Below, in pieces: positions 42,832 through 54,300 of a DNA stretch of 64,000 nt (position 1 is the first letter of the stretch; every line of letters starts with the position of its first letter). The notes beneath the pieces are model-generated. The model was not told where the DNA came from. It saw nothing but the letters and a program-made list of their open reading frames with translations, and made no database searches. A program made the position numbers and the translations under genes. The DNA comes from Noviherbaspirillum massiliense JC206 (GTDB lineage Bacteria; Pseudomonadota; Gammaproteobacteria; Burkholderiales; Burkholderiaceae_D), in assembly GCF_000312045.1 (NCBI RefSeq), contig NZ_HE978635.1, positions 959,296 to 1,023,295 on the forward strand. Reading direction: 5' to 3'.

Positions 42832-44193
42832 TCAGGAAAGCGTGACCTCATCGAGGTAAGCCGGCACACTGCACGCCCAGCCAAAGCGCTGTTCGATGCG
42901 TTCGCGCAGGGCATTCGCCGCATCGGGCTCGCCATGGATGATGAAGACGCGCTTCGGCGGCGCGGCGAAACCGGACAACCAGCCAAGGATTTCATCCGCA
43001 TCGGCATGGGCCGACAGGTTCCCGATCTGGCGGACCTGTGCCCGCACCGGGATGTATTCGCCGTGGATCTTGACCGCTTCGGCCCCGGCGATCATGGACG
43101 CGCCGCGCGTGCCGCCAGCCTGGAATCCGGCGAACAAAATGGTGTTGCGGCGATCGGGCGCATACAGCTTCAGGTGATGCAAGACCCGCCCGCCGGTGGC
43201 CATGCCGTTGGCGGCAATGATCACCATCGGCATGTGCTGCCGGTTCAGGGCAATCGATTCATCCGCGGTACGCACCAGCTTCGCTGCATTGCACATGGCC
43301 CGGCATTCTTCGTCATCCAGCCGGTGGTCGCGGCGATGCCTGTGATAGATCTCCGTGGCATTGATCGCCATCGGGCTGTCGAGGTAGACCGGCAAATGCG
43401 CAGGGATCTTGCCCTTGTCCTTCAGGCGGTGAATGTAGTACATCAGTTCCTGGGCGCGCCCCACGGCGAACGAGGGAATCACGGTCACGCCGCCGCGGCT
43501 GGCGGTTTCGCAGATGGCCTGGCCCAGCAATTCGGTCGGGTCCGTCGAATCATGCCTGCGATTGCCATAGGTGGATTCGACCACCAGGTAATCCGTCTTT
43601 TGAATGGCGGCCGGCGCAGGCATGATCGGATCATCGGGCCGCCCGAGGTCGCCGGAAAAGGTGATGCTCGTCTTGCCGTCGTCGAGCGCGACGATGGCGG
43701 CTCCAAGAATATGCCCGGCCACTTCCAGCCGCGCATGCACATCCCCGCTCACCTTGAACCGGGTGCCGAAGCGCACCGGCGAAAAATACTTCAGCGCTTC
43801 GAGGGCATCGGCCTTGGTATAGAGCGGCAATGCGGGATGGTGTTTCGAAAAGCCGTGCCGGTTCGCGTAAGCCGCTTCCTCTTCCTGCAGATGGCCGCTG
43901 TCGGTCAGCAGGATCTTGCAGAGGTCATAGGTCGCTTCGCTGCAATGGATCTTTCCCCGGAACCCGTTCTTCACCAGCAGCGGCAGGTAGCCGCTGTGGT
44001 CGAGGTGGGCATGGGTCAGCACCACGGCATCGATGTCCGCGAGATGGACCGGCAATGGCGCCCAGTTGCGCAGGCGCAGCTCCTTGTAACCCTGAAACAG
44101 TCCGCAGTCGAGCAGGATGCGGACCGGTCCCGAGCTGACGAGATATTTCGAACCGGTGACCGTGCCTGTCGCTCCCAGAAATCTGATATGCAT
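42832..44193 (-). CDS. MBL-fold metallo-hydrolase with beta-CASP and RMMBL domains
   Basis: This 453-aa protein has metallo-beta-lactamase motifs (LTHAHLDHSGYLPLLVKNGF, EVAGHILGAAIVAL, SGDLGRPDDPI), a beta-CASP insert, and a C-terminal RMMBL domain (IGNLSAHADADEILGWLSGF). This is the architecture of CPSF73/YSH1-like RNA nucleases. Bacterial members are thought to process RNA. All zinc ligands appear present. Confidence 0.88.
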   Translation of the reverse strand: MHIRFLGATGTVTGSKYLVSSGPVRILLDCGLFQGYKELRLRNWAPLPVHLADIDAVVLTHAHLDHSGYLPLLVKNGFRGKIHCSEATYDLCKILLTDSGHLQEEEAAYANRHGFSKHHPALPLYTKADALEALKYFSPVRFGTRFKVSGDVHARLEVAGHILGAAIVALDDGKTSITFSGDLGRPDDPIMPAPAAIQKTDYLVVESTYGNRRHDSTDPTELLGQAICETASRGGVTVIPSFAVGRAQELMYYIHRLKDKGKIPAHLPVYLDSPMAINATEIYHRHRRDHRLDDEECRAMCNAAKLVRTADESIALNRQHMPMVIIAANGMATGGRVLHHLKLYAPDRRNTILFAGFQAGGTRGASMIAGAEAVKIHGEYIPVRAQVRQIGNLSAHADADEILGWLSGFAAPPKRVFIIHGEPDAANALRERIEQRFGWACSVPAYLDEVTLS

Positions 44194-44229
44194 GCATCCT
44201 CCTGATGCGCGTCGCGTTCAGCACAGCCG

Positions 44230-47200
44230 TCAGTAAGTCCCCAGCACGTTGACGAACCAGCCGCGGCTGCGGTACGACAGGTCGGTCAGGTCGTCGGAGT
44301 AATTGGTGAAATTGTACCCGGCTCCCAGCTTGACTCCGTTCGCCACATGCCGGTAGATGCCAGCCAGTGCACCGGCCCGCGCATCCTGCGCTTCCGTGGC
44401 GCGCAGCTTGCGCAGCTCGACGAGTGCGTCCCATTCCTTGACCCAGTGCCAGTCCGCGCGCAGGATCCACAGGTCGGCGCGGCTGGAGAACCACTCGCCG
44501 TCGACCATGGTGGCTTTCAGTTCGCCGATGCGCACCGCATACTTTCCGCCGACCGACAGCCAGGGTGTGAGGTCATAGATGGTGTCGACCGCGAAGACCT
44601 GGCTTCTTTGCGCATAGTCAGCCAGTGTGCCGGAAGCCCCGAGCTGGCCGGTAGTCGGCACATTGTGCAGGTTGGTGTACTTGAACAGCGTATTCCAGCG
44701 GTCGTTGTCGACCGGCCGGTACGCTGCGCCGAGCACGTATTCATGGTACTCGCCGTCGACGAAAGCGCCGTCGCTGTTGCTCGAGCGCGAAACATTCAGC
44801 TTGCCCAGGAGGCGCAGGGAAGGATCCACCTGCAAGCCGGCGGCATTGCGCAGCAGCCAGGTAGTGCGTTCCCCGGAGACATTGCCGACATCGCGCCGCC
44901 ATTCGAGATTGCCGCCGTAGCGGATGCCGCCCTGCTTGTATCCGATCGAAGTGCCAAGCGCGCGGCGCTTCAGGTCACCGGCGAGAGGATCAGAAACCGT
45001 GCCGAACTCGGCCTTGGCGCCGTAATTCCAGCGGTCGTTGGGTGCCCAGTCGGTACCGAAAGCCTGGCTCAGGCTTTGCGGTCCGTCGCCTGCGGTGGCG
45101 CGCGCTTCGCCGAATATGCGCACCTGGTCCGACACCCGCGTGCTCGCGCCCGACACCCAGGTGCCCTGCCGTCCGCGCCAGGCGACGTCCGGGCTCTCGG
45201 ATTCCAGCACATAGTTCAGGTAGGCATTGCTGCGGTCGGATACGCGATAGTCGGCGCCGAGCTTCCCGCCGGGACCGAGGCTGCCGCCGGAAGCCTCGGC
45301 ATTGAGCCTGACGCGCTCGCTGGCCTGCCAGCCTCCACCCAGCCCGGCCCGGTTGTTGAGCTCGCGCGTGTCGTCGTGCGCCAGCGTGCCCTGCACGAAG
45401 CTGTAGGCTTCCCAATCCTTTTTCGCGCCGGGCTTGCCGCCGTCGTCGGGCTTGTAATCCAGCCTGATCTGCGAATCGGTGCGCGCACCAATCTGCGACA
45501 GCGTCGGGCTGGCATTGGCAATGACATTGCTGCGCTCGTCGCGCCGCACGCCCACCGATGCCTGCCATTCACGCGTGAGATCCTGGCGCAGCGCAACTTC
45601 CGCCGCCTGGCTGTCTTGGGTTTCGCCATTGCGCCTGTCGGCCTTGCCTGACAGGACCGTACCCTGGCGCACTTCGACATCCGCCTTCACCCCTTGCTGG
45701 TTGACGGCTTCGCCGTTGAAGCCGATCTGGCCCGGCCCGGAATAGCCGCGCTCCCGATCCTGCGCATAGCCGGCCAGCTTGCCATTCATGCCATCGCTAA
45801 TTTCAGCCAGGTCGACCGCGGCTTCGACGCGGCGTGCGTTCGCGTCCTGGCCGCCGGCGGTGAGCCCGTTGAAATTGAAGCCGCCATCCTGCGAGGTGAG
45901 CGTGCCGGTACCGGGCCCCGCGGAATGCGCCGCCTCGAATTTCACCCAGGTTCCCGGCTTGTAGCGCAGCGTGCCATCCACGCCCTTGAGCGTCTGGCTG
46001 CTGCCCTGCTCGCCCTGGTGGTAGCCGCTGACGCCGATCTGGACGTGGTCGTTCAGCCACTGGCTGGCGCGAACGCCGCTCGAGAGATTGTCGACCGCGC
46101 TCAGGCCCGGTACATATTCATAAGTCGTGACCAGGTAGACCGGGTTGCCGTTGACCGGCGAGGTCATCACCAGGCCGCTGCCGGCGCCGGTGGAGGCCAG
46201 GGCGCCGCGCAGCAGGACGCGGCCCTGCAGGTAATTGATGTCGTAATCCTGCGCCGGCATCAGTTCCTTGCGCTCGACCACCAGGCCGGAATCCTTGTCG
46301 CGCACTTCGATCCACACCCGCTCGGATCCCTGGGTGATGTCCAGGTGCCGCAGGTAGTAGAGCGAGCCGCCGGTGCCGCGGAATTCATCCCGCGCCGACA
46401 ACGTGCCGGGATCGGCTGCGAAGGCGTCGACCTGGGTGCGCTTTTCACCGTATGTGGTCGCCTCGTCGGAGCGGTGCCGCATCTGCGCGCCGTACAGCCC
46501 GCGCGAATACTGCAGCAGTTCCGTGCCGCTCCAGCTGGTCTGGAAATTACCCCACATGACGTGGGAATCGCCCTTCTGCAGCCGCACGTAGAACTTGCCC
46601 TGGGTCGGTGCATCGTCCACCGTGGTGCTGTCGTCGCCATACACCGGGTAGTAGAGGTCGGGGTCGATGTTGCGCAGCAGATAGCGCGGGTCCTTGCTGG
46701 AAAAATTCGAGAACAGGTCCTTGACCGGGCCGTCACGCGTGTCGGCGGCGGCGGTCAGCAGCCATTCCCCCTTGACCTTGCCCTTGAGGTAAAAGGCGGC
46801 ACGGCCGTCGACATACACTTTGTCTTCGTAATGCTGGGCGTCGCCGGTGACGAGGCGCGCCGGTCCGGCGACGTCATTGCGCCCCAGTGTCAGGTCGCCG
46901 ACGGCGACGTAGAACCAGTCGTCGGCAGCGATGCTCAGGTTGCGCCGGAACGTGGTCGTGCGCCCGTCCTTGTCTTTGACGCTGACTTCGACGGTGTGCG
47001 TCCCGGCCGACATGATCTGCTTGATGGCGAACTTGCCCTGCGCGTCGACCGGCAATTGCAGCCCCAGCGCTTCCACCGTCTGGCCCGCCTGGAGATGGCT
47101 GCCGTTGACCGTGACCGTGCCGCCGGCAACGGGAATGTTGCGCAGGGCCAGGCTGTTTTCGCCGTAACCGGTCAGGCGTTCGCGCTCGATCCGGTCGCGG

Positions 47201-48363
47201 TCCGACGCGGACCGTACATGTTCCAGGAGATTCAGGCGCTTCAGGCTGGTCTCGTCGAAGCGGCCTTGCGCGTCATATACGCGCAGCAGGTAATACACCT
47301 CGCTGTCCGCATCATTCAAGGGTGCCGTCCAGGCAAGCGGCGCGGCCCAGGAAAGCGGCTCGATGGCCAGCGGCGTTTCCTGCGGCTTCTGCCCGGGCCG
47401 GAACAGGCGCAGCTCGGCCTTCGTGATAAACGGAATGTAGTTCGACCAGGCACGGAATTCCACCGGCTCGCCTTTTACCGCAGCGTCCGGCGTGGCCCAG
47501 ACATTCATCGCCGGGGTCATCGACAGGCTGTCATAACGCACCTGGATATCCGCTCTTTCGAGCGCCACATCGGCGCAGCGCTGGCGGTCCGCTTCATTCA
47601 CGCGTTCCCCGGCATCAAGCGGCTCGCCGTCGACGGTGATCCGGAACGGTACGGCAATGCCACCATAGGGACTGCAGCTCTCAGCCACCGAGGGAGCAGG
47701 AACCGGTGCTTCCGGTACCTGCTGGTTCGACGCCTCGGCCTCGAACCAGATGCGCACATCCACGCGCCGGTTGCGCGCCATGTTCGCAGCAGTGTCGTTC
47801 GGCGCCACGGGCTCTCTTTCCCCGCGGCCCTCAATCGCGATCGCCTCGGCAGAAAGATCGAGCGCCTGCTTCAGGTAGCCGGCCACCGCGAGCGCACGCA
47901 TGGCCGACAGTCCGTCGTTATCGCGGAAAATCCGTTTCGATGCCGCCGACAGCCGCTGGTTGTCGGTATGACCGATGACGGCCAGGCGCAGGCGTGACGA
48001 CGCGTTCAGCGACTTGATGTCGGCAACCAGTGCGTCGAGCACTTCCTTCGAGGCGGGAGTCAGTTCCGCGCGCCCGGAAACGAACAGGTTCCGGCCGCCG
48101 CGGTCCGCGAGGGATCGCGACAAGCCGGCGTCGCCGGCCGGAAGCTGCGCCATGGCGGCAGCCATCCAGGCCGCTTCCTCGCGGCTCACTCCGGATGGCA
48201 GGGGAAAGCCTTCCGCCGGCTCCGCTTCTGCCGAAGCCGGAATCGGCTTGCGGTCGGCGCGGGCATGGTCGATGCGCTGGCCGTCATCTGCGCCAGCCGG
48301 GCCGGCCAGGCCATTGAGCAGCAGGCTGACTGCGATGGCGATACTGTGTGGGCGGAGTTTCAT
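44230..48363 (-). CDS. OmpA-domain outer-membrane barrel protein coupled to the giant repeat protein
   Basis: This 1377-aa protein has a signal peptide (MKLRPHSIAIAVSLLLNGLA to AGA) and an N-terminal OmpA-like peptidoglycan-binding domain at about residues 90-205 (LRLAVIGHTDNQRLSAASKR, NMARNRRVDVRIWFE). Ig-like periplasmic domains follow (about 300-480, including GTVTVNGSHLQAGQTVEALG). The rest, about 800 residues, is rich in short amphipathic strands and ends GWFVNVLGTY with an aromatic residue, as expected for a large beta-barrel. The ATG overlaps the stop of the DUF11 protein gene (ATGA). I infer an outer-membrane partner that anchors or exports the repeat protein. Confidence 0.8.
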   Translation of the reverse strand: MKLRPHSIAIAVSLLLNGLAGPAGADDGQRIDHARADRKPIPASAEAEPAEGFPLPSGVSREEAAWMAAAMAQLPAGDAGLSRSLADRGGRNLFVSGRAELTPASKEVLDALVADIKSLNASSRLRLAVIGHTDNQRLSAASKRIFRDNDGLSAMRALAVAGYLKQALDLSAEAIAIEGRGEREPVAPNDTAANMARNRRVDVRIWFEAEASNQQVPEAPVPAPSVAESCSPYGGIAVPFRITVDGEPLDAGERVNEADRQRCADVALERADIQVRYDSLSMTPAMNVWATPDAAVKGEPVEFRAWSNYIPFITKAELRLFRPGQKPQETPLAIEPLSWAAPLAWTAPLNDADSEVYYLLRVYDAQGRFDETSLKRLNLLEHVRSASDRDRIERERLTGYGENSLALRNIPVAGGTVTVNGSHLQAGQTVEALGLQLPVDAQGKFAIKQIMSAGTHTVEVSVKDKDGRTTTFRRNLSIAADDWFYVAVGDLTLGRNDVAGPARLVTGDAQHYEDKVYVDGRAAFYLKGKVKGEWLLTAAADTRDGPVKDLFSNFSSKDPRYLLRNIDPDLYYPVYGDDSTTVDDAPTQGKFYVRLQKGDSHVMWGNFQTSWSGTELLQYSRGLYGAQMRHRSDEATTYGEKRTQVDAFAADPGTLSARDEFRGTGGSLYYLRHLDITQGSERVWIEVRDKDSGLVVERKELMPAQDYDINYLQGRVLLRGALASTGAGSGLVMTSPVNGNPVYLVTTYEYVPGLSAVDNLSSGVRASQWLNDHVQIGVSGYHQGEQGSSQTLKGVDGTLRYKPGTWVKFEAAHSAGPGTGTLTSQDGGFNFNGLTAGGQDANARRVEAAVDLAEISDGMNGKLAGYAQDRERGYSGPGQIGFNGEAVNQQGVKADVEVRQGTVLSGKADRRNGETQDSQAAEVALRQDLTREWQASVGVRRDERSNVIANASPTLSQIGARTDSQIRLDYKPDDGGKPGAKKDWEAYSFVQGTLAHDDTRELNNRAGLGGGWQASERVRLNAEASGGSLGPGGKLGADYRVSDRSNAYLNYVLESESPDVAWRGRQGTWVSGASTRVSDQVRIFGEARATAGDGPQSLSQAFGTDWAPNDRWNYGAKAEFGTVSDPLAGDLKRRALGTSIGYKQGGIRYGGNLEWRRDVGNVSGERTTWLLRNAAGLQVDPSLRLLGKLNVSRSSNSDGAFVDGEYHEYVLGAAYRPVDNDRWNTLFKYTNLHNVPTTGQLGASGTLADYAQRSQVFAVDTIYDLTPWLSVGGKYAVRIGELKATMVDGEWFSSRADLWILRADWHWVKEWDALVELRKLRATEAQDARAGALAGIYRHVANGVKLGAGYNFTNYSDDLTDLSYRSRGWFVNVLGTY

Positions 48364-51300
48364 TTCACTTCCTCCATCTCGCTCTCGATTACAAGGGGAT
48401 GGATGGAGTCCGCTTCCTTGTCTTTCTGTTGGTTCTTGCCGCGCGCCTGCCATAGCGACTGGATGCGCTGCGTCACCGCCTCCAGCCTTCGCTTCGCGGA
48501 GGCCTCGGGTTCACCGCTGCGCCGGTAGGCGATGCGCAGCACCGAGGGGCGCGCCTTCAGCTGTGCGATCAGCTGGTCGAGCCGCGCTGCATAAGGCGGC
48601 TGCAGTTCGGTGCCGTCGTCGACGAAGGCGGCCGAGCCGAGTTCGAGCCGGACCACGCGGTGCACGGTCGCACCGAAATTGATTTTGGCCATCTTGCCGG
48701 TGGTGACGCGCACGGCGCGCGGGTTTTCGGTGGTGATGCGGTAACCGGACGGCAGGCTGCGATCGTCGAGCTTCATGACGAAATTCGAGCCGCGATCGGC
48801 TTGCGGAATCGCGGCACAGGCCACGTGGAAGCGGCCTTCTGCATCCGTCGTCACGAGCAGTCCGCGCGCGGTCACGACGCGCACGTTGGCGATGCCCGGC
48901 TCGCCCTTGTCCTGGTAGCCGTTCGCGTTCCTGTCATCGAATACCTTGCCGATGATGTCCGAGCAATCGAAGGTGGGATCGGGCACCACGCGCACCGAGG
49001 CGGAAGCGATGTTCGAAACCGGGCTGTCGACGATGCTGTTGATCGACCACGCCTGATTCACGTATTCGCCCTCGCCCACGCCGGAGCCCACCAGCAGGAT
49101 CAGCTTCAGCGTCTTGCGTTCACCGGCTGCGAAGCTCTGGTTCGGCCAGGACAGGGTGCGTCCGGAAACCGCCGGCTCCACATGGCTGCCGTTGAGCGTC
49201 GCCGAACCGCTGCGGTAACGGAATCCGGCCGGGATGACATCCTGCAGACTGATGTTGGTGAGGCCGGCCGCCAAGGTGTTGGTTGCCGTCACCGTGTAGG
49301 GCACGAGGTCGCCGCGCGCCACATTGACCAGCGGCGTGTTCTTGGTCATGAAGATCGCCCCGCCCAGAATCGGATCGACCGGGATGTGGTTGTTGACCAG
49401 ATTGGACGCGCCGGACAGGCTGGCGAAGCTGAGCCGGGTGTAGTACTGCGTGGTGCCCGCGCCGCCCGCCAGTGCGCCCGACGCAGTCGGGCAAGCGGCC
49501 GGATCGTGCGCCGGCATGCCGTTCGGCGGCGGCAGGTTGCTGTTCTGGACCAGTGCCGCATCCGGCGGCGCGCTGCCGACCGCAAGCGTCACTGCGCAGG
49601 GCGGGATCAGCGCCGACTGCGTCGGCAGGTAGCCGGCGGGCGGCGTGGCCGCCAGCGTGTATACGGTACTGCCAGCCGGCGCGCCGGCCAGGAGCAGGAA
49701 CTGGTAACTGCCGTCGGCGCCGGTGGTTTGCGTCAGGCTGTTGCCCACCACATGCGAGGGCAGCAGGCCCGGCGCGCTCAGGGTGACGGTGGCACCGCTG
49801 ACTGGCTTGCGGGTGACCGCATCGTAGACCACGCCGCTCGGGTCCAGCGGCAGGCTTTGCTGCGCGATGTTCGCGCCCGCCAGCAGGACAAGGTTTTGCA
49901 GCGTGCCGTCGGCATTGTCCGCGCCGCCCGGATTGGCGGTGCTGACGACGCCGTTGGCGAAGGCGGTCGCGCTTTCGTTCGGCACCGGCCGTCCGTACAC
50001 GATGCCGTTGTCCGGATTGCGGAAGCGGATCTGGTAGCCCGATCCCGGCGCAATGCCGCCGAAGGCGTAGCCGCCATTCGTACCGGTACGCGCGCTATCG
50101 ACCACGACGCCGTTCAGCAGCAGCTCCGCCATCCAGCCGGCCACGCCCTTCTCGCCCGCATCCAGCGCGCGGTTGTGGTTGGCATCGCCCCAGACCGTTC
50201 CCTGCACCGTGGCGGCATCGGAAATGACGGTCGGATCGCTGGCGCTGTTGTTGCCGTCGAAACCGACGGGTTCACCGCCACCCGCAACGGTGGCGGTATT
50301 GGTCAGGATCTGGCCAGCCAGTCCGCTCGCCACGGCCACCCGCAGCACCAGCGGTGCAGCGGAAGTGCCGGCGGCGATGACGGCGTTGCTGGTGCAGCTG
50401 ACCGTCGGTGCGGCGCTGGAGCAGGTCCAGGCACCAGCCGGCAATTCCACCGGGCTCATGCCAGCCGGCAGCGTGTCGACCACGGTCACCGGCGCAGTCG
50501 TTGCCGCGGCGCCGATGTTCGATACCGTGATCGTGTAGTACCCGGTCTTCGCCCCGGCCCCGAAGCTGACCGGGGAATGAGTTTTCGCGATCGCCAGGTC
50601 AGGCGCCGGTCCCGGTGCTTCCGCGAAGTTGTTGTTGGCCGAGACGGTATTCGCGCCGGTCAGGCTAATGGAAGCGATCCGGCTCGGCGTAATGCCCGTC
50701 GCGGTGGCCGTGCCGCCGGTGCTGCCGGCGGTGGTGATGCCGTTGACGGTGCCTGTGGGCTGGGAAGGCTGGGTCGCCGTGTAGCTGCCTTCCGGCAGGT
50801 TGGCGAAGGTGTAGGTGCCGTCAGCCGCAGTAGCGGCAGAAGCCGTCACCGGATTTCCGTTGATGTCGGTGCCCGCAAGCTCGACCGTCTGCCCGCCGAT
50901 GCCGTGGTCGCCGCCATTCGTCAGGCCGTCATTGTTGTAGTCGAGGAAGATCCGGCCCGAGAGCGTGCGCCCGTTCGGCAGTTCCGCGAAGTTGTTGCCG
51001 GTGGCGACCGTGTTGGGCGGCAGCGCCAGGTTCGCGATCACGCTGGGCAGTGCCGTCGGCGCGCTTGCCGTTCCGGCTGTGCCGCCGTTGAGAACGACGC
51101 CCGCTACCGTCAGGCCGTTCGAGCTGCCGGCGGGCTGCGCCGGTTGCCGGACCGAGTAAGTGCCGGGCTGCAGCCCGGTGAAGCGATATTGGCCGGCGGC
51201 GTCGGTGGCGGTACTGGCCATGACGCTGCCCGTATTGTTCAGCAGCTCGATGGCAACGCCCGCGATGCCGGTATCGGCGCCGTTCTGCACGCCATTGTTG

Positions 51301-54300
51301 TTCTGGTCGAAAAAGACCGTGCCATTGATTTCCGAAAGCACGACTTCGGCGAAGTTGTTGTTGTCCGAGCCGCTGATCGCCCCCGCGCTGCCATCGCCAT
51401 TGAGGACGATGCCCGTGATCTGGCTGGTGCTCGCAGTCGGATTGGCAGGCGTGCCGCGCGTGCCGGTGCTGCCACCGCTGGAGACGATGCCGCCGGCGCT
51501 GGCAATGCCATTGACGGTGCCGGTGGGCTGCACCGGTTCGCACACGGAATAGGTGCCGGCCGTGAGTCCCGCGAACAGGTAGTTGCCGAGCGCGTCGGTC
51601 GTAGTGGAAGCGATCAGCGCGCCGCCGCAGGTGCTGCCGCCGTGCAGTTCGATCGATGCACCGGCGATCGGCGCATCGACACCGCTGTCATAGCTGCCGT
51701 TCGGTACGAGACTGTTGTCCTTGAAGACCTTGCCCGCCACATAGCCCATGGTGCTGATCGCCAGCGCGGCATTGGCCGGCTGCTGGTTGTTGCCGAGGCT
51801 GGTCTGGAGGGCGCCGGCCGGGATGGTGTTGATGTGTTCGCCCGAAGTGGCGCCGGTGACGTTGACGCTGATCGAGCAGCCACCGGCAGGAATGGTCGCG
51901 CCGCTGGCATACGTGACCGTGCCGCTGCCGGCAGCCGCCGTGACTGTTCCCGGGCAGGTCTTGGCAATGTTGGGCACGGGAGCGACCACCAGGTTGCCCG
52001 GCGCCATCGGCAGCGTATCGGTCAGGGCTGACGACAGGGTAATGGCTGAGCTGTTGTCGTTGCCGAGGAAGATAGTCAGGGTGGACGTGCCGTTCGGGTA
52101 AATCACCGCCGGCGCGAACTGCTTGCGTACCGTTGGCGGAGTCGACACCACTAGTTGGGCGGTGGTCGCTTCCGCATTGACCACGCCTTCACTGGTCGTC
52201 ACACCGCCTGAGGCGATGCCGCTGGTGTAGGTTCCCGAGATATTGCTGAGCACGTCAACCGTCACGGTGCAATAGCCGGAGGCCGGGATAGTGCCGCCGG
52301 CAAGGCGCAGACTGATAGCGGACGGCGTGGTGACCACGGTGCCTCCGGTGCAAGTGGTCGCGGCGTTCGGCACGGCCGCCACTACCAGCCCGGCGGGCAG
52401 CGCATCGGTGAAGGCTGCGCCGGTCAGCGGCGCGGCATTCGGATTGTCGAGGCGGATAGTGAGCGTCACTGCGGTGCCCGGCGTGCTGACCGCCGACCCG
52501 GTAGTAAACCCGTAGGGATTGCCGGTGTCCAGGGTCTTCAACGCGATTGCCTTGTGCACGATCAGCGAAGCCTTGGCGCGCAGAGTGTCGCTGGTCGGCT
52601 GGGAATTGGTCGCGGGCGAACCGCCGGCGGAAGCGGTCACGCCGCCTGCCGGAATGGTATTCACATAATCGCCCTGGGCCGCCGGCAGCACATCGATCTC
52701 GGCATAGCAGGATGCCGAGACGCCGCCGGAAGCAGCCGCGATGCTGCCGCCCGTCACCTGGACCTGGCCGGAGGTGGGCGCGGACACGGCGGCACCGGCG
52801 CAGGTGCTGACGGGATTGGCACCGCTGGGCACCGTCACGCCGGCGGGGAGCGTATCGGTCACCGCCAGGTTCGCCATCGGCATGTTGGTCGGATTGAGGA
52901 AAGTGATGCGCAGGCGGGAACGCTCGCCCGGCGCAACCACGTTCGGCGTGAATTGCTTGACCACGCCGATGTTGCTCTGGGTCGCGAGGCTGGTGGTAGC
53001 CTGGCCGTTGTTGCTCAGGCCCTGGTCGGTCACAATGGCGCCGGCCGGGATGTAATTGGTAATGCCGCCCACCGCGCTGGAAGTGACATTGACGTTCACC
53101 GTGCAGGAGGCATCGGCCGCGAGGGCCACGCCCGACACGGCGACCGAACTGCCTCCCGCAACGGCGGATACCACGCCGCCCGGGCAGTTGGTCGATACGC
53201 CGGGCGTGGGCGCGACGATCATGCCGTTCGGGGCGGATGCGGCCGTGCCGTTGGCGGTGAAGTAGTCGGTCAGGCGCAGGTTGGTCACAGCCTGGCTGCC
53301 GTTGGTGATCGTGACGGACAGCTGGCTGACCTGGCCCGGGAAAGTCAGGGTGCTCGGATTGGTTGACGTAGCGACGCTCAGGCTGGTCGGCGCGCTGTAG
53401 TTGAGGGTCCCGCTCACCGCCAGCACGTTGCGTACCCCGCCGTCGGCGGTGATGTTCCCGGCTGGAATGGTGTTGACCCAATTAGCGCTGCCGGTCACGA
53501 CCACATCGAACAGGAATTCGCAGCCGCCGCCGCCGGCTATCGCCGCGCTGCTCATGCTCGCGCTGCCGGCGCCGGACACGGCCGTGGTGGACGACGCGCC
53601 GGCGCATGTGGTGTAGGCATTGGCGGGGGATGCCAGCACCATGCCTGCGGGCAGCGGGTCGGTGACGCTGACGTTGGTCAGCGCCACGGCGCCCGTGTTG
53701 TTGAGCCGAACGCGCACCGTGGAGCGCCCGCCGGATGACACGCTTGCCGGGCTGAAGGTCTTGGCGGCCGAGAGCGCGGAATTGTAGATCAGGGTCGCGG
53801 TGTTGGTCGACACCGGCCCAACGCTGTGGGTAGTGCCGTTGGAATAGGTTTCGGTCGCGGCGGCAGTAGCCGTATTCGGATAGCTGCCGGCCGGCCCGAT
53901 GACATCCACCTTGATGAAGCAGGTACCCGCGGTACCCGTGCCATTGCTTGCGCGCGCCGGCACCGTGCCGCCGTTCATGGTAAGCGACGATGAACCCGGC
54001 GCCGCCGTGATGGTCGGGCTGCCGCAGGTCGTTGCGGCATTCGCCGGGCTCGCAATGCGCAGCTGTCCGCCGCTCGCAGCCATCGGCAGATTGTCGGAAA
54101 TGCTGACATCCGTTAGCGGATTGGCCGACTGGTTGGTCAGCGTGATGGTCATAGTCGAGATCGTGCCTTCCGACAGCGGGCCGACCGGGTTGAAATTCTT
54201 GCTCGCGGAAAGCACCGTAGTGGTGACCGTGCCTGAAGTGGGTTCGATCCTGTTGGTGCTCGTGTTGACCGAATCGCCTCCATTGCAGGTCGCGCCGCTC

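Noticed and set aside
45694-52031. Long plus-strand open frames (767 and 1123 codons) across the surface-protein pair
   Set aside because: They mirror the minus-strand coding sequence of a GC-rich genome and have no signal peptide or domain; the minus strand encodes clear DUF11, SdrD-B and OmpA motifs.
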